The notes: generated by a model from the letters alone, not told the origin. A DNA stretch of 64,000 nucleotides from Streptomyces sp. WAC 01529 (GCF_003945545.1 NZ_CP029617.1:4635001-4699000); one strand, 5' to 3'; positions 36,662 to 45,018 are shown, counted from the first letter of the stretch. Translations and numbers: made by a program.

Positions 36662-36997
36662 TCAGCGGGCTCGCGGGGCGTACATGATCACGGCCATTCC
36701 CGCGAGGCAGATCAGGGCGCCGATCACGTCCCAGCGGTCGGGGCGGTAGCCGTCCGCGACCATGCCCCAGGCGAGCGAGCCCGCGACGAAGACTCCTCCG
36801 TAGGCGGCGAGGATGCGGCCGAACTCGGCGTCGGGCTGGAGGGTGGCCACGAAGCCGTAGACGCCGAGGGCGAGGACGCCGGCGCCGATCCAGGCCCAGC
36901 CGCGGTGCTCGCGGACTCCCTGCCAGATGAGCCAGGCGCCGCCGATTTCGAAGAGGGCGGCGAGGAGGAAGAGGGGGGCGGAGCGGGCGATGAGCAT
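36662..36997 (-). CDS. YnfA family membrane protein
   Basis: A 111-residue protein with four membrane spans (SAPLFLLAALFEIGGAWLIW, WIGAGVLALGVYGFVATL, AAYGGVFVAGSLAWGM, WDVIGALICLAGMAVIMY). The motif LFEIGGAWLIW and the YGGVF element are signatures of YnfA/UPF0060, a small multidrug-resistance-like family. The start ATG 36997 gives the exact family length. It is a single gene upstream of the short-chain dehydrogenase on the same strand. Confidence 0.9.
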   Translation of the reverse strand: MLIARSAPLFLLAALFEIGGAWLIWQGVREHRGWAWIGAGVLALGVYGFVATLQPDAEFGRILAAYGGVFVAGSLAWGMVADGYRPDRWDVIGALICLAGMAVIMYAPRAR

Positions 36998-37074
36998 GGG
37001 GGCAGAGTGACATAGCTGGCGGGGCGCCTTGGGCTGGCGGGGCAGCTTGGGAGTGCCCGTCCCCCTGCGTTGCG

Positions 37075-37208
37075 GGGGAGCTCCCCACCCACCCGCCCCT
37101 CGCCGGTGCCCCCGCCCGGTCCGCCGTACCGCGAGGGAGTTCCCCACCCACCCGCCCCCGCCCGTACGGCACTCGCCCGGTGCCGCGAAACGGGTGGGAG
37201 GGTGGGGA
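37075..37208. repeat. cluster of C-rich/G-rich intergenic repeats
   Basis: CCCCACCCACCCGCCC occurs twice as direct copies (starting about 37083 and 37143), each preceded by a GGGAG(C/T)T element, and a partly complementary CGGGTGGGAGGGTGGGGA lies at about 37190-37208. It fills most of the 313-base gene-free interval 36998-37310. It resembles dispersed Streptomyces intergenic repeats capable of hairpin formation. No gene is seen here. Confidence 0.65.
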
Positions 37209-37310
37209 AGCATCCGCCGCGAAGCGGCGGAACAGGCTCGCCCACGACGGCGCGCTGCTGGCAAGGGAGTAACGCCAGACCCCCTGCGGCGCACAAGGCG
37301 CCGGGCAAGA

Positions 37311-37835
37311 TCAGCCGGTGCTCAAGGCGAGACGCCAGTCATTGCAGGGATGCCAGTTCCCCTTCGGATACTCGACGGTCGAAGCCCCCCGCAGGGTGAA
37401 GCCCGCCCTGCGGCACACCCCGTTGGACGCCGCGTGCCCCGTCGCCGGGAACGCGTGGAGGTAGGCGTGACGCCCCGCCGCCCTCGCCTCCCCGGCGACC
37501 AGCCGCGCCGCGCCCGCAGCGACCCCCCGGCCCTGGAACTCGGGCAGGACCCCCCACCCGGTCTCCCAGACCGTCTCGCCCTGCCAGGTCGTCTCCCAGT
37601 ACCCGATCACCCCGGCCGTCTCACCGCCCAGCGTGATGCGGAACATCCGGCCGAAGGGACCGTCGGGCCCGCCGAGGCGCAGATAGCGAAGATGGCGGTC
37701 CGCGAGCTTATCCGGCGTCTCGGGGCCGCCCAAGTGCTCCGTCATTTCGGGGGTGTTGAGACCCGTGAGGAGCGCCAGGCCCCCCTCGTCCGACCAGGGT
37801 TCGAGGCGCAGGTCCGGCTGCTGTGATCGCTCCAT
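37311..37835 (-). CDS. GNAT family N-acetyltransferase
   Basis: A 174-residue acetyltransferase of the RimJ/RimL type. The acetyl-CoA site is the stretch WGVLPEFQGRGVAAGAARLV (about 94-113, Q/RxxGxG/A), with VIGYWETTW before it and the closing strand ASNGVCRRAGFTLRGAST. The start is the ATG near 37835 (MERSQQPDLRLEPWSDEG). The target molecule is unknown. A truncated second GNAT lies 50 bases upstream. Confidence 0.87.
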   Translation of the reverse strand: MERSQQPDLRLEPWSDEGGLALLTGLNTPEMTEHLGGPETPDKLADRHLRYLRLGGPDGPFGRMFRITLGGETAGVIGYWETTWQGETVWETGWGVLPEFQGRGVAAGAARLVAGEARAAGRHAYLHAFPATGHAASNGVCRRAGFTLRGASTVEYPKGNWHPCNDWRLALSTG

Positions 37836-37884
37836 GCCCCCACGCTAAGGGCGAGGTCCGACAACGGAACCTGCTCACCGGGTC

Positions 37885-38045
37885 TCAGAGCTCCTTGACC
37901 ATGACCGCGTACACCGGGGAGTCGCCGAACGGTTGCTGCTCGCCGGCTTTGACATACCCCCACGACTCGTAGAGCCCCTGCACCTTGGGGTGGGTCACGT
38001 CGACGGGATCTGTACGAGCGAGCAGCCCCTTGGCGGTCCCGGCCG
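37885..38045 (-). pseudogene. 3' remnant of a GNAT acetyltransferase gene
   Basis: The minus strand ends with LLARTDPVDVTHPKVQGLY followed by ESWGYVKAGEQQPF and DSPVYAVMVKEL, a clear carboxyl end of a GNAT enzyme. Upstream of about 38045 the frame turns into unrelated Arg/Gly-rich sequence that is antisense to the 2'-5' RNA ligase-like gene, with no acetyl-CoA site. Only the last 50 or so codons survive, so the gene is decapitated. Confidence 0.72.
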
Positions 38046-38133
38046 GCGGTGCGCGAGTATGGCGAAAAGCTCCGCGCCTGGGGCCGTCGGCTCCCGCCTG
38101 CCGAGGCGGGGTGATCACAAGGGAGTTCGCCGG

Positions 38134-38850
38134 GTGTCTTGGCCGCACATCCAGCTCAGCGCCGACCCCGCAGCCTTCCCTGCCCACCCGCCGGCCGACC
38201 TGAGTGACCCGGCGGTGATCGCGGCGCATGACCAGGCCGCCTTCGACGCCATAGAGACCATGGTCGATCACTGGGACCGGCCCGGCTGGACGGGACAGAC
38301 CCGGGCGTACTACTGGATGCTCACCTTCCCCGACAACCCAGCACTTGCCGACGTCGCTCTGCGCTGCCAGCGGCACCTCGCGCCGCTCGGCCTGGATCCG
38401 GTCCCCGACGACGGGTTGCACATCACGCTCACCCGCGTTGGTTCCGCCGCAGCGCTGCCGCTGCCCCGTCTCGATGACGTCATCAGCGCGGCGGTCCCGC
38501 TTCTCCCGGCGGCCTTCCGCCTGCGGGCGGTCCCGCTCGCGGGTTCTCGGGGAGCCGTACGTCTGACGGTCGCCCCTTGGGGGCCGGTACTGGCGCTGCA
38601 CGCGGCCCTCAGCGAGTCCATGGCTCCGCTGGGGCGGGCACCCCGCAAGCCGACCGCGCTGTTCCGCCCCCACCTGAGCCTGGCCTACAACAACCGGCCA
38701 CGCCCCGCCGCCCCGGTCATCGAGGCGGTCACCCCACTCCGGGGCCTTGCACCAGTCGATCTGCACGTCCAGGAAGTGCAGTTGGTGGAGCTGCGACGCG
38801 AGGACCGCGCCTATCGGTGGAACGTCGTCAAGAGCCTGCCGCTCGGCTGA
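38134..38850 (+). CDS. 2'-5' RNA ligase/2H phosphoesterase-like protein
   Basis: A 238-residue protein with two HxT/Sx motifs of the 2H phosphoesterase family: LHITLTR (about 92-98) and HLSLAY (about 187-192). These give two catalytic His in a symmetric fold. The family includes RNA 2'-5' ligases and cyclic phosphodiesterases. GGGAG lies nine bases before GTG 38134 (MSWPHIQLSADPA). It sits in a disturbed interval between a decapitated GNAT and non-coding debris. The exact substrate is unknown. Confidence 0.8.
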   Translation: MSWPHIQLSADPAAFPAHPPADLSDPAVIAAHDQAAFDAIETMVDHWDRPGWTGQTRAYYWMLTFPDNPALADVALRCQRHLAPLGLDPVPDDGLHITLTRVGSAAALPLPRLDDVISAAVPLLPAAFRLRAVPLAGSRGAVRLTVAPWGPVLALHAALSESMAPLGRAPRKPTALFRPHLSLAYNNRPRPAAPVIEAVTPLRGLAPVDLHVQEVQLVELRREDRAYRWNVVKSLPLG

Positions 38851-38959
38851 CTGCCATGTCGTACTGCGTTGCGTCGTCCACGCAGGGGACGACGTCGGCC
38901 GGCACGGTACGGACCCGGTCACGGGCCGGGGCGAGCGGCGGCGACCGGCCAGGGCCATC

Positions 38960-39001
38960 CAGTGCTTTCGGTCGGACGAACAGTGCTTCCGGTCGGACGA
39001 A
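38960..39001. repeat. 21-bp tandem duplication
   Basis: Two consecutive 21-bp units, CAGTGCTT(T/C)CGGTCGGACGAA, differ at one base (38960-38980 and 38981-39001). They lie in a gene-poor region. Confidence 0.85.
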
Positions 39002-39127
39002 TGGGCGTGACCCAAAGGCTCCGCTTGTCCGCAGCACGTCTCCACGCCGTCCGGCCGACGCTCATCCGCCGCCCGACTGGCGGGAAGACGGCGTAGCGAC
39101 GGCGTGGAAAAGGGGTCGGGGCAATGA

Positions 39128-39370
39128 CGGCCACCACCCTCCGCCCCGGTTGCTCCCAGCCCGTGCGAGGCGGACGCTTTCACCAACCGATTCTCCTCCT
39201 GGCGCGCTGCGCCGACGGAGGCCAAGGAGGCATTCGCCGCTGCCAACGCCGCGGCGTGGCGGGAGATCGCTCACGCCGATGCCGCACCCTGGACGGCTGT
39301 GATGGCCGCCCATGCGGCGGCCTTCCACGCTCACCTGCAAGCCACGCTCGGTACGTTCCCCGCCCGCTGA
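39128..39370 (+). pseudogene. fragment of a protein-coding gene lacking a start
   Basis: In one plus-strand frame ending at the TGA 39368-39370, the codons read FTNRFSSWRAAPTEAKEAF, then AAANAAAWREIAHADAAPW, then AAFHAHLQATLGTFPAR. This is a helical, Ala/Trp-containing sequence with strong coding bias. The frame opens only after a stop at 39125 and has no usable start codon, so it looks like the 3' end of a broken gene. The parent family is not recognised. Confidence 0.45.
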
Positions 39371-39725
39371 CGATCACGGCGGGAGTCACCTGCGCTGACC
39401 ACCACTGCGTGTAAGCGGCTGGATGACCGCAGAGCCGCCCGACGCCCGCCGGCTCTCCGGTCAACTGTCCCGGCGAGCGCCGCGTTTCGGTGTGCCGCAC
39501 CCCGAACGGAGCCGCCCCGGACCTGGCCTGCCCTCCGGGGCGGCGGCGGTCAGGAGGCCGCTCATGAGACCGGCGGCGAAGGCGGCAGACCGGCCCCACC
39601 AGGTTGAGGCAAGGATTCCGTTTCTGGTGGTTCACAGGTGTGCAACCCTCGCGTCACCTCGGCTGTCTCCTCTCTGCGGGCCCTGATCAACCTGATCCGA
39701 AGGGCCACCAGTCTCAGGAGGAACA

Positions 39726-41147
39726 GTGCGTCGCTCCCTCGTCGTCGCCATCGCGGCCGCCGCCATCGCCGCGCCGCTGGCGGTAGGCACCGCCACCGCG
39801 TCCGCAGCGCCCCGGGCGGAGGCGGCCAAGACCCCGGTCGTCGACTTCAACAAGGACGGGTACGCCGACCTGGCGCTCGGAGCGGCGCACGCGACGGTCG
39901 GCGGGAAGCAGGAAGCCGGATACGTGGCCGTGGTGTACGGGTCGAAGGGCGGCGCCGACCAGGCACGCCGGAAGGTCGTCGACCGGTCCAGCGCGGGGGT
40001 GCCCGGGGGCGTCAGCAAGCACGGGGCCTTCGGCCGCGAGCTGACCGCCGCCGACCTCGACGGGGACGGCTACACCGACTTGGTCGTCGGCGCCGGTAAA
40101 GGCGGCACCGTGGTGCTGTGGGGCTCCGCCGCCGGGCTCACGGACGCGGCCGCCCGACTGCCGGGCGCGGTCGGCTCCCTGGCCGTCGGCGACTTCGACG
40201 GCGACGGGCACCGCGACCTGGTGACGCATGATTACAAGGCCACGCCCGAGAGCGACAACCCCGGCATGACCGTCTGGTACGGGCCGTTCACGCGCGGCGG
40301 CGAGGCGGCCAGGAAGGACGATATCGGGTTCGAACGGTTTCCCGAGCTGGACGGGTTCGTCGCGGGCGACATGGACGGCGACGGCGTCGACGACCTCGTC
40401 ACCAGCCACAGCTTTGAGGACCTGGCGTTCAGCAGCCGCTTCTGGAAGGGCGGCGCGTCCGGCCTCGGCCACACGGCCAAGGACCTCAAGGCCTCCGTGG
40501 GCGGCGCCGTCGCGGACGTGGACGGCGACGGCTACGGCGACTTCGTCACCCGCGACAACGGCCCCTTCGACGACGACAACGAGCGTGACAAGGGCACCGT
40601 CCGCGTCGACTACGGCAGCAAGGACGGGCCCGCCGCCACCCGCACCGTGAAGATCACCCAGGACAGCCCGGGCGTCCCGGGCGTGGGTGAGGACGGCGAC
40701 CAGTTCGGCGCCTCGATCAGCGCGGGCGACGTCAACGGCGACGGCTACGCCGACATCGCCGTCGGCGTCCCCGGCGAGGACGTCACCGCGAGCGGCAAGA
40801 ACGTCCGGGACAGCGGCAACGTCGTCCTGCTCAAGGGCGCCAGGAGCGGCCTCGGCGGCAAGGGCTCCCAGTCCTTCACCCAGACCACGCCCGGCGTCCC
40901 CGGCGCCTCCGAGAAGGGCGACAAGTTCGGCGCCGAGGTCTCGCTCGCCGACGTAAACGGCGACAAGAAGGCCGACCTGACCGTCACCGCCCCCGGGGAG
41001 GATGGCACGTACCGGGACTCCGGTGCCGCCTGGGTGTTCAAGGGCGCGGCCACCGGCCTGACGACGGCCGGGATCAGCTCCTTCGACCCGGCCGCGCTCG
41101 GCGCCCCGGAGAAGGACGCCCGCCTGGGCTCGCGCCTGGCGCGCTAG
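39726..41147 (+). CDS. secreted FG-GAP (integrin alpha-like) repeat protein
   Basis: A 473-residue exported protein. The signal peptide is about residues 1-28 (VVAIAAAAIAAPLAVGTATA, cleavage near ASA-AP). Six or seven FG-GAP/VCBS repeats follow, each with a calcium-binding D-x-D/N-G-D-G-x-x-D loop (DFNKDGYADLALG, DLDGDGYTDLVVG, DFDGDGHRDLVT, DVNGDGYADIAVG, DVNGDKKADLTVT), forming a beta-propeller. AGGAGG precedes GTG 39726. The stop TAG lies within the CTAG at 41144-41147 that borders the insertion sequence. The function is unknown. Confidence 0.88.
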   Translation: MRRSLVVAIAAAAIAAPLAVGTATASAAPRAEAAKTPVVDFNKDGYADLALGAAHATVGGKQEAGYVAVVYGSKGGADQARRKVVDRSSAGVPGGVSKHGAFGRELTAADLDGDGYTDLVVGAGKGGTVVLWGSAAGLTDAAARLPGAVGSLAVGDFDGDGHRDLVTHDYKATPESDNPGMTVWYGPFTRGGEAARKDDIGFERFPELDGFVAGDMDGDGVDDLVTSHSFEDLAFSSRFWKGGASGLGHTAKDLKASVGGAVADVDGDGYGDFVTRDNGPFDDDNERDKGTVRVDYGSKDGPAATRTVKITQDSPGVPGVGEDGDQFGASISAGDVNGDGYADIAVGVPGEDVTASGKNVRDSGNVVLLKGARSGLGGKGSQSFTQTTPGVPGASEKGDKFGAEVSLADVNGDKKADLTVTAPGEDGTYRDSGAAWVFKGAATGLTTAGISSFDPAALGAPEKDARLGSRLAR

Positions 41148-42037
41148 GTCCTGTCGTCAAATGTCACGCCCACATCAGGAGCGATGCCAAGGTGACGGCT
41201 GCTTCGTAGGACCGGGCGGTCTTGTCGTAGCGGGTGGCGATACCGCGCCACTGCTTGAGGCGGTTGAAGCACCGTTCCACGACGTTGCGGTGCTTGTGGA
41301 CCTCACGGTCGAAGCCCGGCGGGCGGCCTCCACGGCTGCCTCGCCGGGCCCGGTTGCCGACCTGGTCGGCCCGCTCGGGAATCGTGTGCGGTATGCCCTT
41401 GCGGCGGAGCCAGGTGCGGATCACCTTCGAGCTGTAGCCCTTGTCGCCCAGGACGTGATCGGGCCGGGTGCGGGGCCGCCCCGGTCCGATCCGGGGCACC
41501 CGGACCGCTTCCATCACGGCGGTGAACCGGGTGCAGTCGTTGATGTTGCCACCGGTGACGACGAAGCCGAGCGGACGGCCCCTGCCGTCACAGGCCGGGT
41601 GAATCTTGCTGGTCAGCCCGCCTCGGGAACGGCCAAGGGCCGGGTCGCAGAGCCCCCTTTTCGAGCTCCGGCCACATGCTGGTGGGCCCGGACGACCGTG
41701 GAATCGACCGACACCAGCCACTCGATGTCTCCCGCCGCGTCCGCCTTCGCCTGCGCAGCCCGCAGCATCCGGTCGAACGTCCCGTCCGCCACCCACCTGC
41801 GAAAACGCGTATGCAGCGTGGCCCACGGCCCGTAACGCTCGGGCACGTCCCGCCAGGCCGTCCCGGTCCGGAACTTCCACACGATCCCGTTCAGGACCCT
41901 GCGGTCATCCAGCCGCTTACGCCCCCGCAACGACTCGGGCAGCAGCGGCCGGACGAACTCCCACTCAGCATCGGACAGTTCATGACGACGTATCACAACA
42001 CCATGATCCGCCAGCGGTGATCATTTGAAGACACTGC
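41148..42037 (-). mobile_element. IS5-family insertion sequence
   Basis: An 890-bp element. Both ends, read inward, share TGTC-N-TCAAATG (left GTCCTGTCGTCAAATG, right GCAGTGTCTTCAAATG), an imperfect terminal inverted repeat. CTAG flanks it on both sides (41144-41147 and 42038-42041), consistent with a 4-bp target duplication. It encodes one DDE transposase in two overlapping frames. It interrupts neither neighbouring gene because both use the duplicated CTAG for their stop codons. Confidence 0.88.
41164..41996 (-). CDS. IS5-type transposase, two frames joined by -1 frameshift
   Basis: Frame A (41996 to 41613, GTG start) begins MIRRHELSDAEWEFVRPLLP and contains the first catalytic Asp in VSVDSTVVRAHQH. 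Frame B (ends 41164) continues LTSKIHPACDGRGRPLGF, then LGDKGYSS (second Asp) and HRNVVERCFNRLKQWRGIA (Glu, the Y-2-R-3-E-6-R/K-like box). The frames meet at a run of four A and five G on the coding strand (plus-strand 41653-41661), a plausible -1 slippage site. Together they make about 277 residues, normal for the IS5/IS427 group. Whether the shift is programmed or a mutation is not decidable from one copy. Confidence 0.85.
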
Positions 42038-42670
42038 CTAGGGCCACACCAAGCAGTAGGCCTGATGCCCCGCGTCATGCAACCGATGGCTGAAGTCCTG
42101 CCACTCGTGGAGGAGTTGGTAGACGTTGAACGCGTCGCGGGGGCCGCCGCGGTCCGGGACCGTGGACCATATGAAGGCCGCGGCGCCCACCGACTCCTCG
42201 CCGATGCCGCGCAGCGGGTCCACGACCGTCATGGGGAGTTTCACCACGGCGTAGTCGGGGTGCAGGACGACCAGTTCCAGCGGGGGGACCTGGTGCAGGG
42301 GTATGCCCTCGATGCCGGTAAGGACCATCGCGGCCATCGTCTCGGGCTTGATCTTCGTGAACATGCCGCCCATGCCCAGTTCGTCGCCGCCCAGCTCCTC
42401 GGGCCGCATGGAGATGGGCACCCGGGCCGCGGTCGCGCCGTTCGGAGCCCCGAAGTACTTGTACGTCACCCCCACCCCGCCACTCCTGCTGCTCATCCGG
42501 TCCTGCCGGGGATCGCCGGACTCGCTCCGCGCCTGGTCATACGCCTCGTCATACGTCTGGTCGGGCGCCTGCGCCGGTGGCGCCTGAGCCTCGCGTCGGT
42601 GCTTGCCCCGCCGGGCACGCCGGGGGCCCAGGCCGTCGGTCCCCTCGCCCAGTCCGCCACCGCGCTGCAT
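42038..42670 (-). CDS. conserved hypothetical protein
   Basis: A 210-residue protein that I do not assign to a family. The first 60 residues are Arg/Gln/Asp-rich and low complexity; the conserved-looking domain starts near GVTYKYFGAPNGATAARVPI and ends HRLHDAGHQAYCLVWP, with no signal peptide or membrane span. The ATG at 42670 has GGTGGAG close upstream. Its stop TAG is the complement of CTA 42038-42040, inside the CTAG at the right end of the insertion sequence. It is divergent from hemL. Confidence 0.72.
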   Translation of the reverse strand: MQRGGGLGEGTDGLGPRRARRGKHRREAQAPPAQAPDQTYDEAYDQARSESGDPRQDRMSSRSGGVGVTYKYFGAPNGATAARVPISMRPEELGGDELGMGGMFTKIKPETMAAMVLTGIEGIPLHQVPPLELVVLHPDYAVVKLPMTVVDPLRGIGEESVGAAAFIWSTVPDRGGPRDAFNVYQLLHEWQDFSHRLHDAGHQAYCLVWP

Positions 42671-42757
42671 ATCTCCACCCGACTGATTTCCAGGGCGGCA
42701 CGGCCCTGTCTTTTCTAGGCCTCGCGGCCCCCGCCACGCAACCCGATCATCGTGTCA

Positions 42758-42777
42758 GTGACCTCCCCCACGGTCAC
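42758..42777. promoter_or_regulatory. inverted repeat upstream of hemL
   Basis: GTGACC (42758-42763) and GGTCAC (42772-42777) flank an 8-base C-rich spacer, 57 bases before the hemL start. It may be an operator or part of the promoter; no regulator can be named. Confidence 0.35.
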
Positions 42778-42833
42778 CCTCTAAAACGTGGAGTGAAACA
42801 CCTGTCCGCAGGATGTCCGGACCCTCTGACACC

Positions 42834-44159
42834 ATGGCTCGTGTGAGCTTCCCGTATAGCGCCCCAGTTTCGCAGACTCTTTTCGACCGTGCGGCGGCCG
42901 TGACGCCCGGCGGTGTGAACTCTCCCGTGCGCGCGTTCCGCGCTGTGGGTGGTACGCCCCGTTTCATGGTGTCCGGTACCGGTCCGTACCTGACTGACGC
43001 CGACGGCCGCGAGTACGTCGACCTCGTGTGTTCGTGGGGTCCGATGATCCTCGGGCACTCCCACCCCGAGGTGATCGCCGCCGTGCAGGAGGCCGTCGCC
43101 CGCGGCACCTCCTTCGGCACGCCGGGCGAGGGCGAGGTCGCGCTCGCCGAGGAGATCGTGGCCCGCATCGAGCCGGTGGAGCAGGTGCGGCTCGTCTCCA
43201 GCGGCACCGAGGCGACCATGTCCGCCATCCGTCTCGCCCGCGGCTTCACCGGCCGCGCCAAGGTGGTCAAGTTCGCCGGCTGCTACCACGGGCACGTCGA
43301 CGCCCTGCTGGCCGCCGCCGGTTCGGGCGTGGCGACCCTCGGTCTTCCCGACACCCCGGGCGTCACCGGCGCGCAGGCGGGCGACACCATCGTCGTGCCG
43401 TACAACGACCTGGACGCCGTGCGCGCCGCGTTCGCCGCGCACGAGGGCCAGATCGCCTGCGTCATCACCGAGGCCTCGCCGGGCAACATGGGCGTCGTAC
43501 CGCCGGGAGAGGGCTTCAACCAGGGCCTCGCGGACCTGTGCCGCGAGAACGGCGCGCTGTACATCTCCGACGAGGTCATGACCGGCTTCCGTACGTCGAA
43601 GGCCGGCTGGTACGGCGTCGACGGCGTGCGGCCCGACCTGATGACCTTCGGCAAGGTCATGGGCGGCGGCTTCCCCGCCGCGGCCTTCGGCGGGCGCGCC
43701 GACGTCATGGCGCACCTCGCCCCGGCCGGCCCCGTCTACCAGGCGGGCACCCTCTCCGGGAACCCGGTCGCCACGGCCGCGGGCCTCGCGCAGCTGCGGC
43801 TCCTGGACGATGCCGCGTACGAGAAGGTCGACGCGGTCTCGGAGCGGCTGCGGGGGCTGGTGAGCGAGGCGCTGGGCAAGGAGGGCGTCGCGCACACCGT
43901 GCAGAACGCCTCCAACATGTTCTCCGTCTTCTTCACCGCGAACGAAGTGAGGAACTACGCCGACGCCAAGGCGCAGGAGTCCTTCCGCTTTACCGCCTTC
44001 TTCCACTCGATGCTGTCGCAGGGCGTCTATCTGCCGCCCTCCGCCTTCGAGTCCTGGTTCGTCTCCACCGCCCACGACGAGCGGGCGATCGAGCGGATCG
44101 CCGCCGCCCTGCCGGCTGCCGCGCGCGCCGCCGCGGAAGCGACGGAGGCCACCGCATGA
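42834..44159 (+). CDS. hemL: glutamate-1-semialdehyde 2,1-aminomutase
   Basis: A 441-residue PLP enzyme that converts glutamate-1-semialdehyde to aminolevulinate, the step after HemA. Motifs: PGGVNSPVRAFRAVGG near the start, SSGTEATMSAIRLAR, GCYHGHVDALL, ISDEVMTGFR and the PLP lysine in TFGKVMGGGFPAAAFGG. The start is uncertain (ATG 42813, ATG 42834 or GTG 42843); none has a clear ribosome site, and 42834 best matches the family amino end. It overlaps the next gene by 4 bp (ATGA). Confidence 0.96.
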   Translation: MARVSFPYSAPVSQTLFDRAAAVTPGGVNSPVRAFRAVGGTPRFMVSGTGPYLTDADGREYVDLVCSWGPMILGHSHPEVIAAVQEAVARGTSFGTPGEGEVALAEEIVARIEPVEQVRLVSSGTEATMSAIRLARGFTGRAKVVKFAGCYHGHVDALLAAAGSGVATLGLPDTPGVTGAQAGDTIVVPYNDLDAVRAAFAAHEGQIACVITEASPGNMGVVPPGEGFNQGLADLCRENGALYISDEVMTGFRTSKAGWYGVDGVRPDLMTFGKVMGGGFPAAAFGGRADVMAHLAPAGPVYQAGTLSGNPVATAAGLAQLRLLDDAAYEKVDAVSERLRGLVSEALGKEGVAHTVQNASNMFSVFFTANEVRNYADAKAQESFRFTAFFHSMLSQGVYLPPSAFESWFVSTAHDERAIERIAAALPAAARAAAEATEATA

Positions 44160-44848
44160 GCGCCACCGCGGTGGGCGACGAGCTGACCGTCGTCCATCTG
44201 ATGCGCCACGGCGAGGTGCACAACCCCGACGGGATCCTCTACGGGCGGCTGCCCGACTACCACCTCTCGGAGCTGGGCCGGCGCATGGCCGACCGCGTCG
44301 CCGAGCACCTCTCCCAGCGTGACGTCACGCATGTCGTGGCCTCGCCGCTCGACCGCGCCCAGGAGACGGCCACGCCGATCGCCAAGGTGCACGGCCTGGA
44401 CCTCGCCACCGACGCCCGGCTCATCGAGGCGGGCAACGTCTTCGAGGGCAAGACCTTCGGGGTCGGCGACGGCGCCCTGAAGAACCCCGAGAACTGGCGG
44501 CACCTGGTCAACCCCTTCAAGCCGTCCTGGGGCGAGCCGTACATCGAGCAGGTCGTACGGATGATGGGCGCCCTGGACGCGGCCAAGGACGCGGCCCGCG
44601 GGCACGAGGCGGTCTGCGTCAGCCACCAGCTGCCGATCTGGATCGTGCGCAGCTTCGTGGAGAAGCGGCGCCTGTGGCACGACCCGCGCAAGCGGCAGTG
44701 CACGCTCGCCTCGCTGACCACGTTCACCTACCGCGGCGACAAAATCGTTTCGGTGGGTTACTCGGAGCCTGCCCGGGACCTCGTGCCCGCGCATCTCCTC
44801 GCGGGCGCCAAGCCGGTGAAGGGCAAGAGCAAGGCCTTCGGGGCCTGA
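44156..44848 (+). CDS. histidine phosphatase superfamily protein (phosphoglycerate mutase-like)
   Basis: A 230-residue protein with the RHG motif VVHLMRHGEVHNPDG (catalytic His about 18), LYGRLPDYHLSELGRRMA, VASPLDRAQETATPI and the second His in AVCVSHQLPIWIVR. These define the branch-1 histidine phosphatase fold. ATG 44156 overlaps the hemL stop, so it is coupled to hemL. The substrate is unknown and true glycolytic mutase activity is unlikely given length. Confidence 0.88.
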   Translation: MSATAVGDELTVVHLMRHGEVHNPDGILYGRLPDYHLSELGRRMADRVAEHLSQRDVTHVVASPLDRAQETATPIAKVHGLDLATDARLIEAGNVFEGKTFGVGDGALKNPENWRHLVNPFKPSWGEPYIEQVVRMMGALDAAKDAARGHEAVCVSHQLPIWIVRSFVEKRRLWHDPRKRQCTLASLTTFTYRGDKIVSVGYSEPARDLVPAHLLAGAKPVKGKSKAFGA

Positions 44849-44945
44849 ACACCCTCTTCATCGACGTCGCGTAATCGCTTCGGCACTGTAAGTCCCTTTC
44901 GGGTAAAGCGCGGTAAATAATCCGCGATGTACAGGAACCCCACTG

Positions 44946-45018
44946 TTCGTCGCGCCCTCTCACAGGGCGTCCCTCCCGCAAGCCGGATACGGCGGGACGG
45001 ACCCAAGGGCGCGACGAA
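44946..45018 (+). promoter_or_regulatory. long stem-loop ending at the start codon of the deacetylase gene
   Basis: A perfect 13-bp outer stem, TTCGTCGCGCCCT (44946-44958) with AGGGCGCGACGAA (45006-45018), encloses a second stem in which GTCCCTCCCGC pairs with GCGGGACGGAC except for one position. The last stem base is the A of the ATG at 45018, so the structure would hide the translation start region. It may be an RNA control element or a hairpin-forming repeat. Confidence 0.6.

Larger units (their letters stand above)
38851..39725. other. 875-base gene-poor region with repeats and gene debris
   Basis: No intact gene is recognised. It contains a 21-bp tandem duplication (38960-39001), a fragment of a plus-strand gene (39128-39370), and the upstream region of the FG-GAP protein gene, whose AGGAGG ribosome site is at its right end. 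ORFs here have poor codon patterns and no recognisable motifs. Confidence 0.6.
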
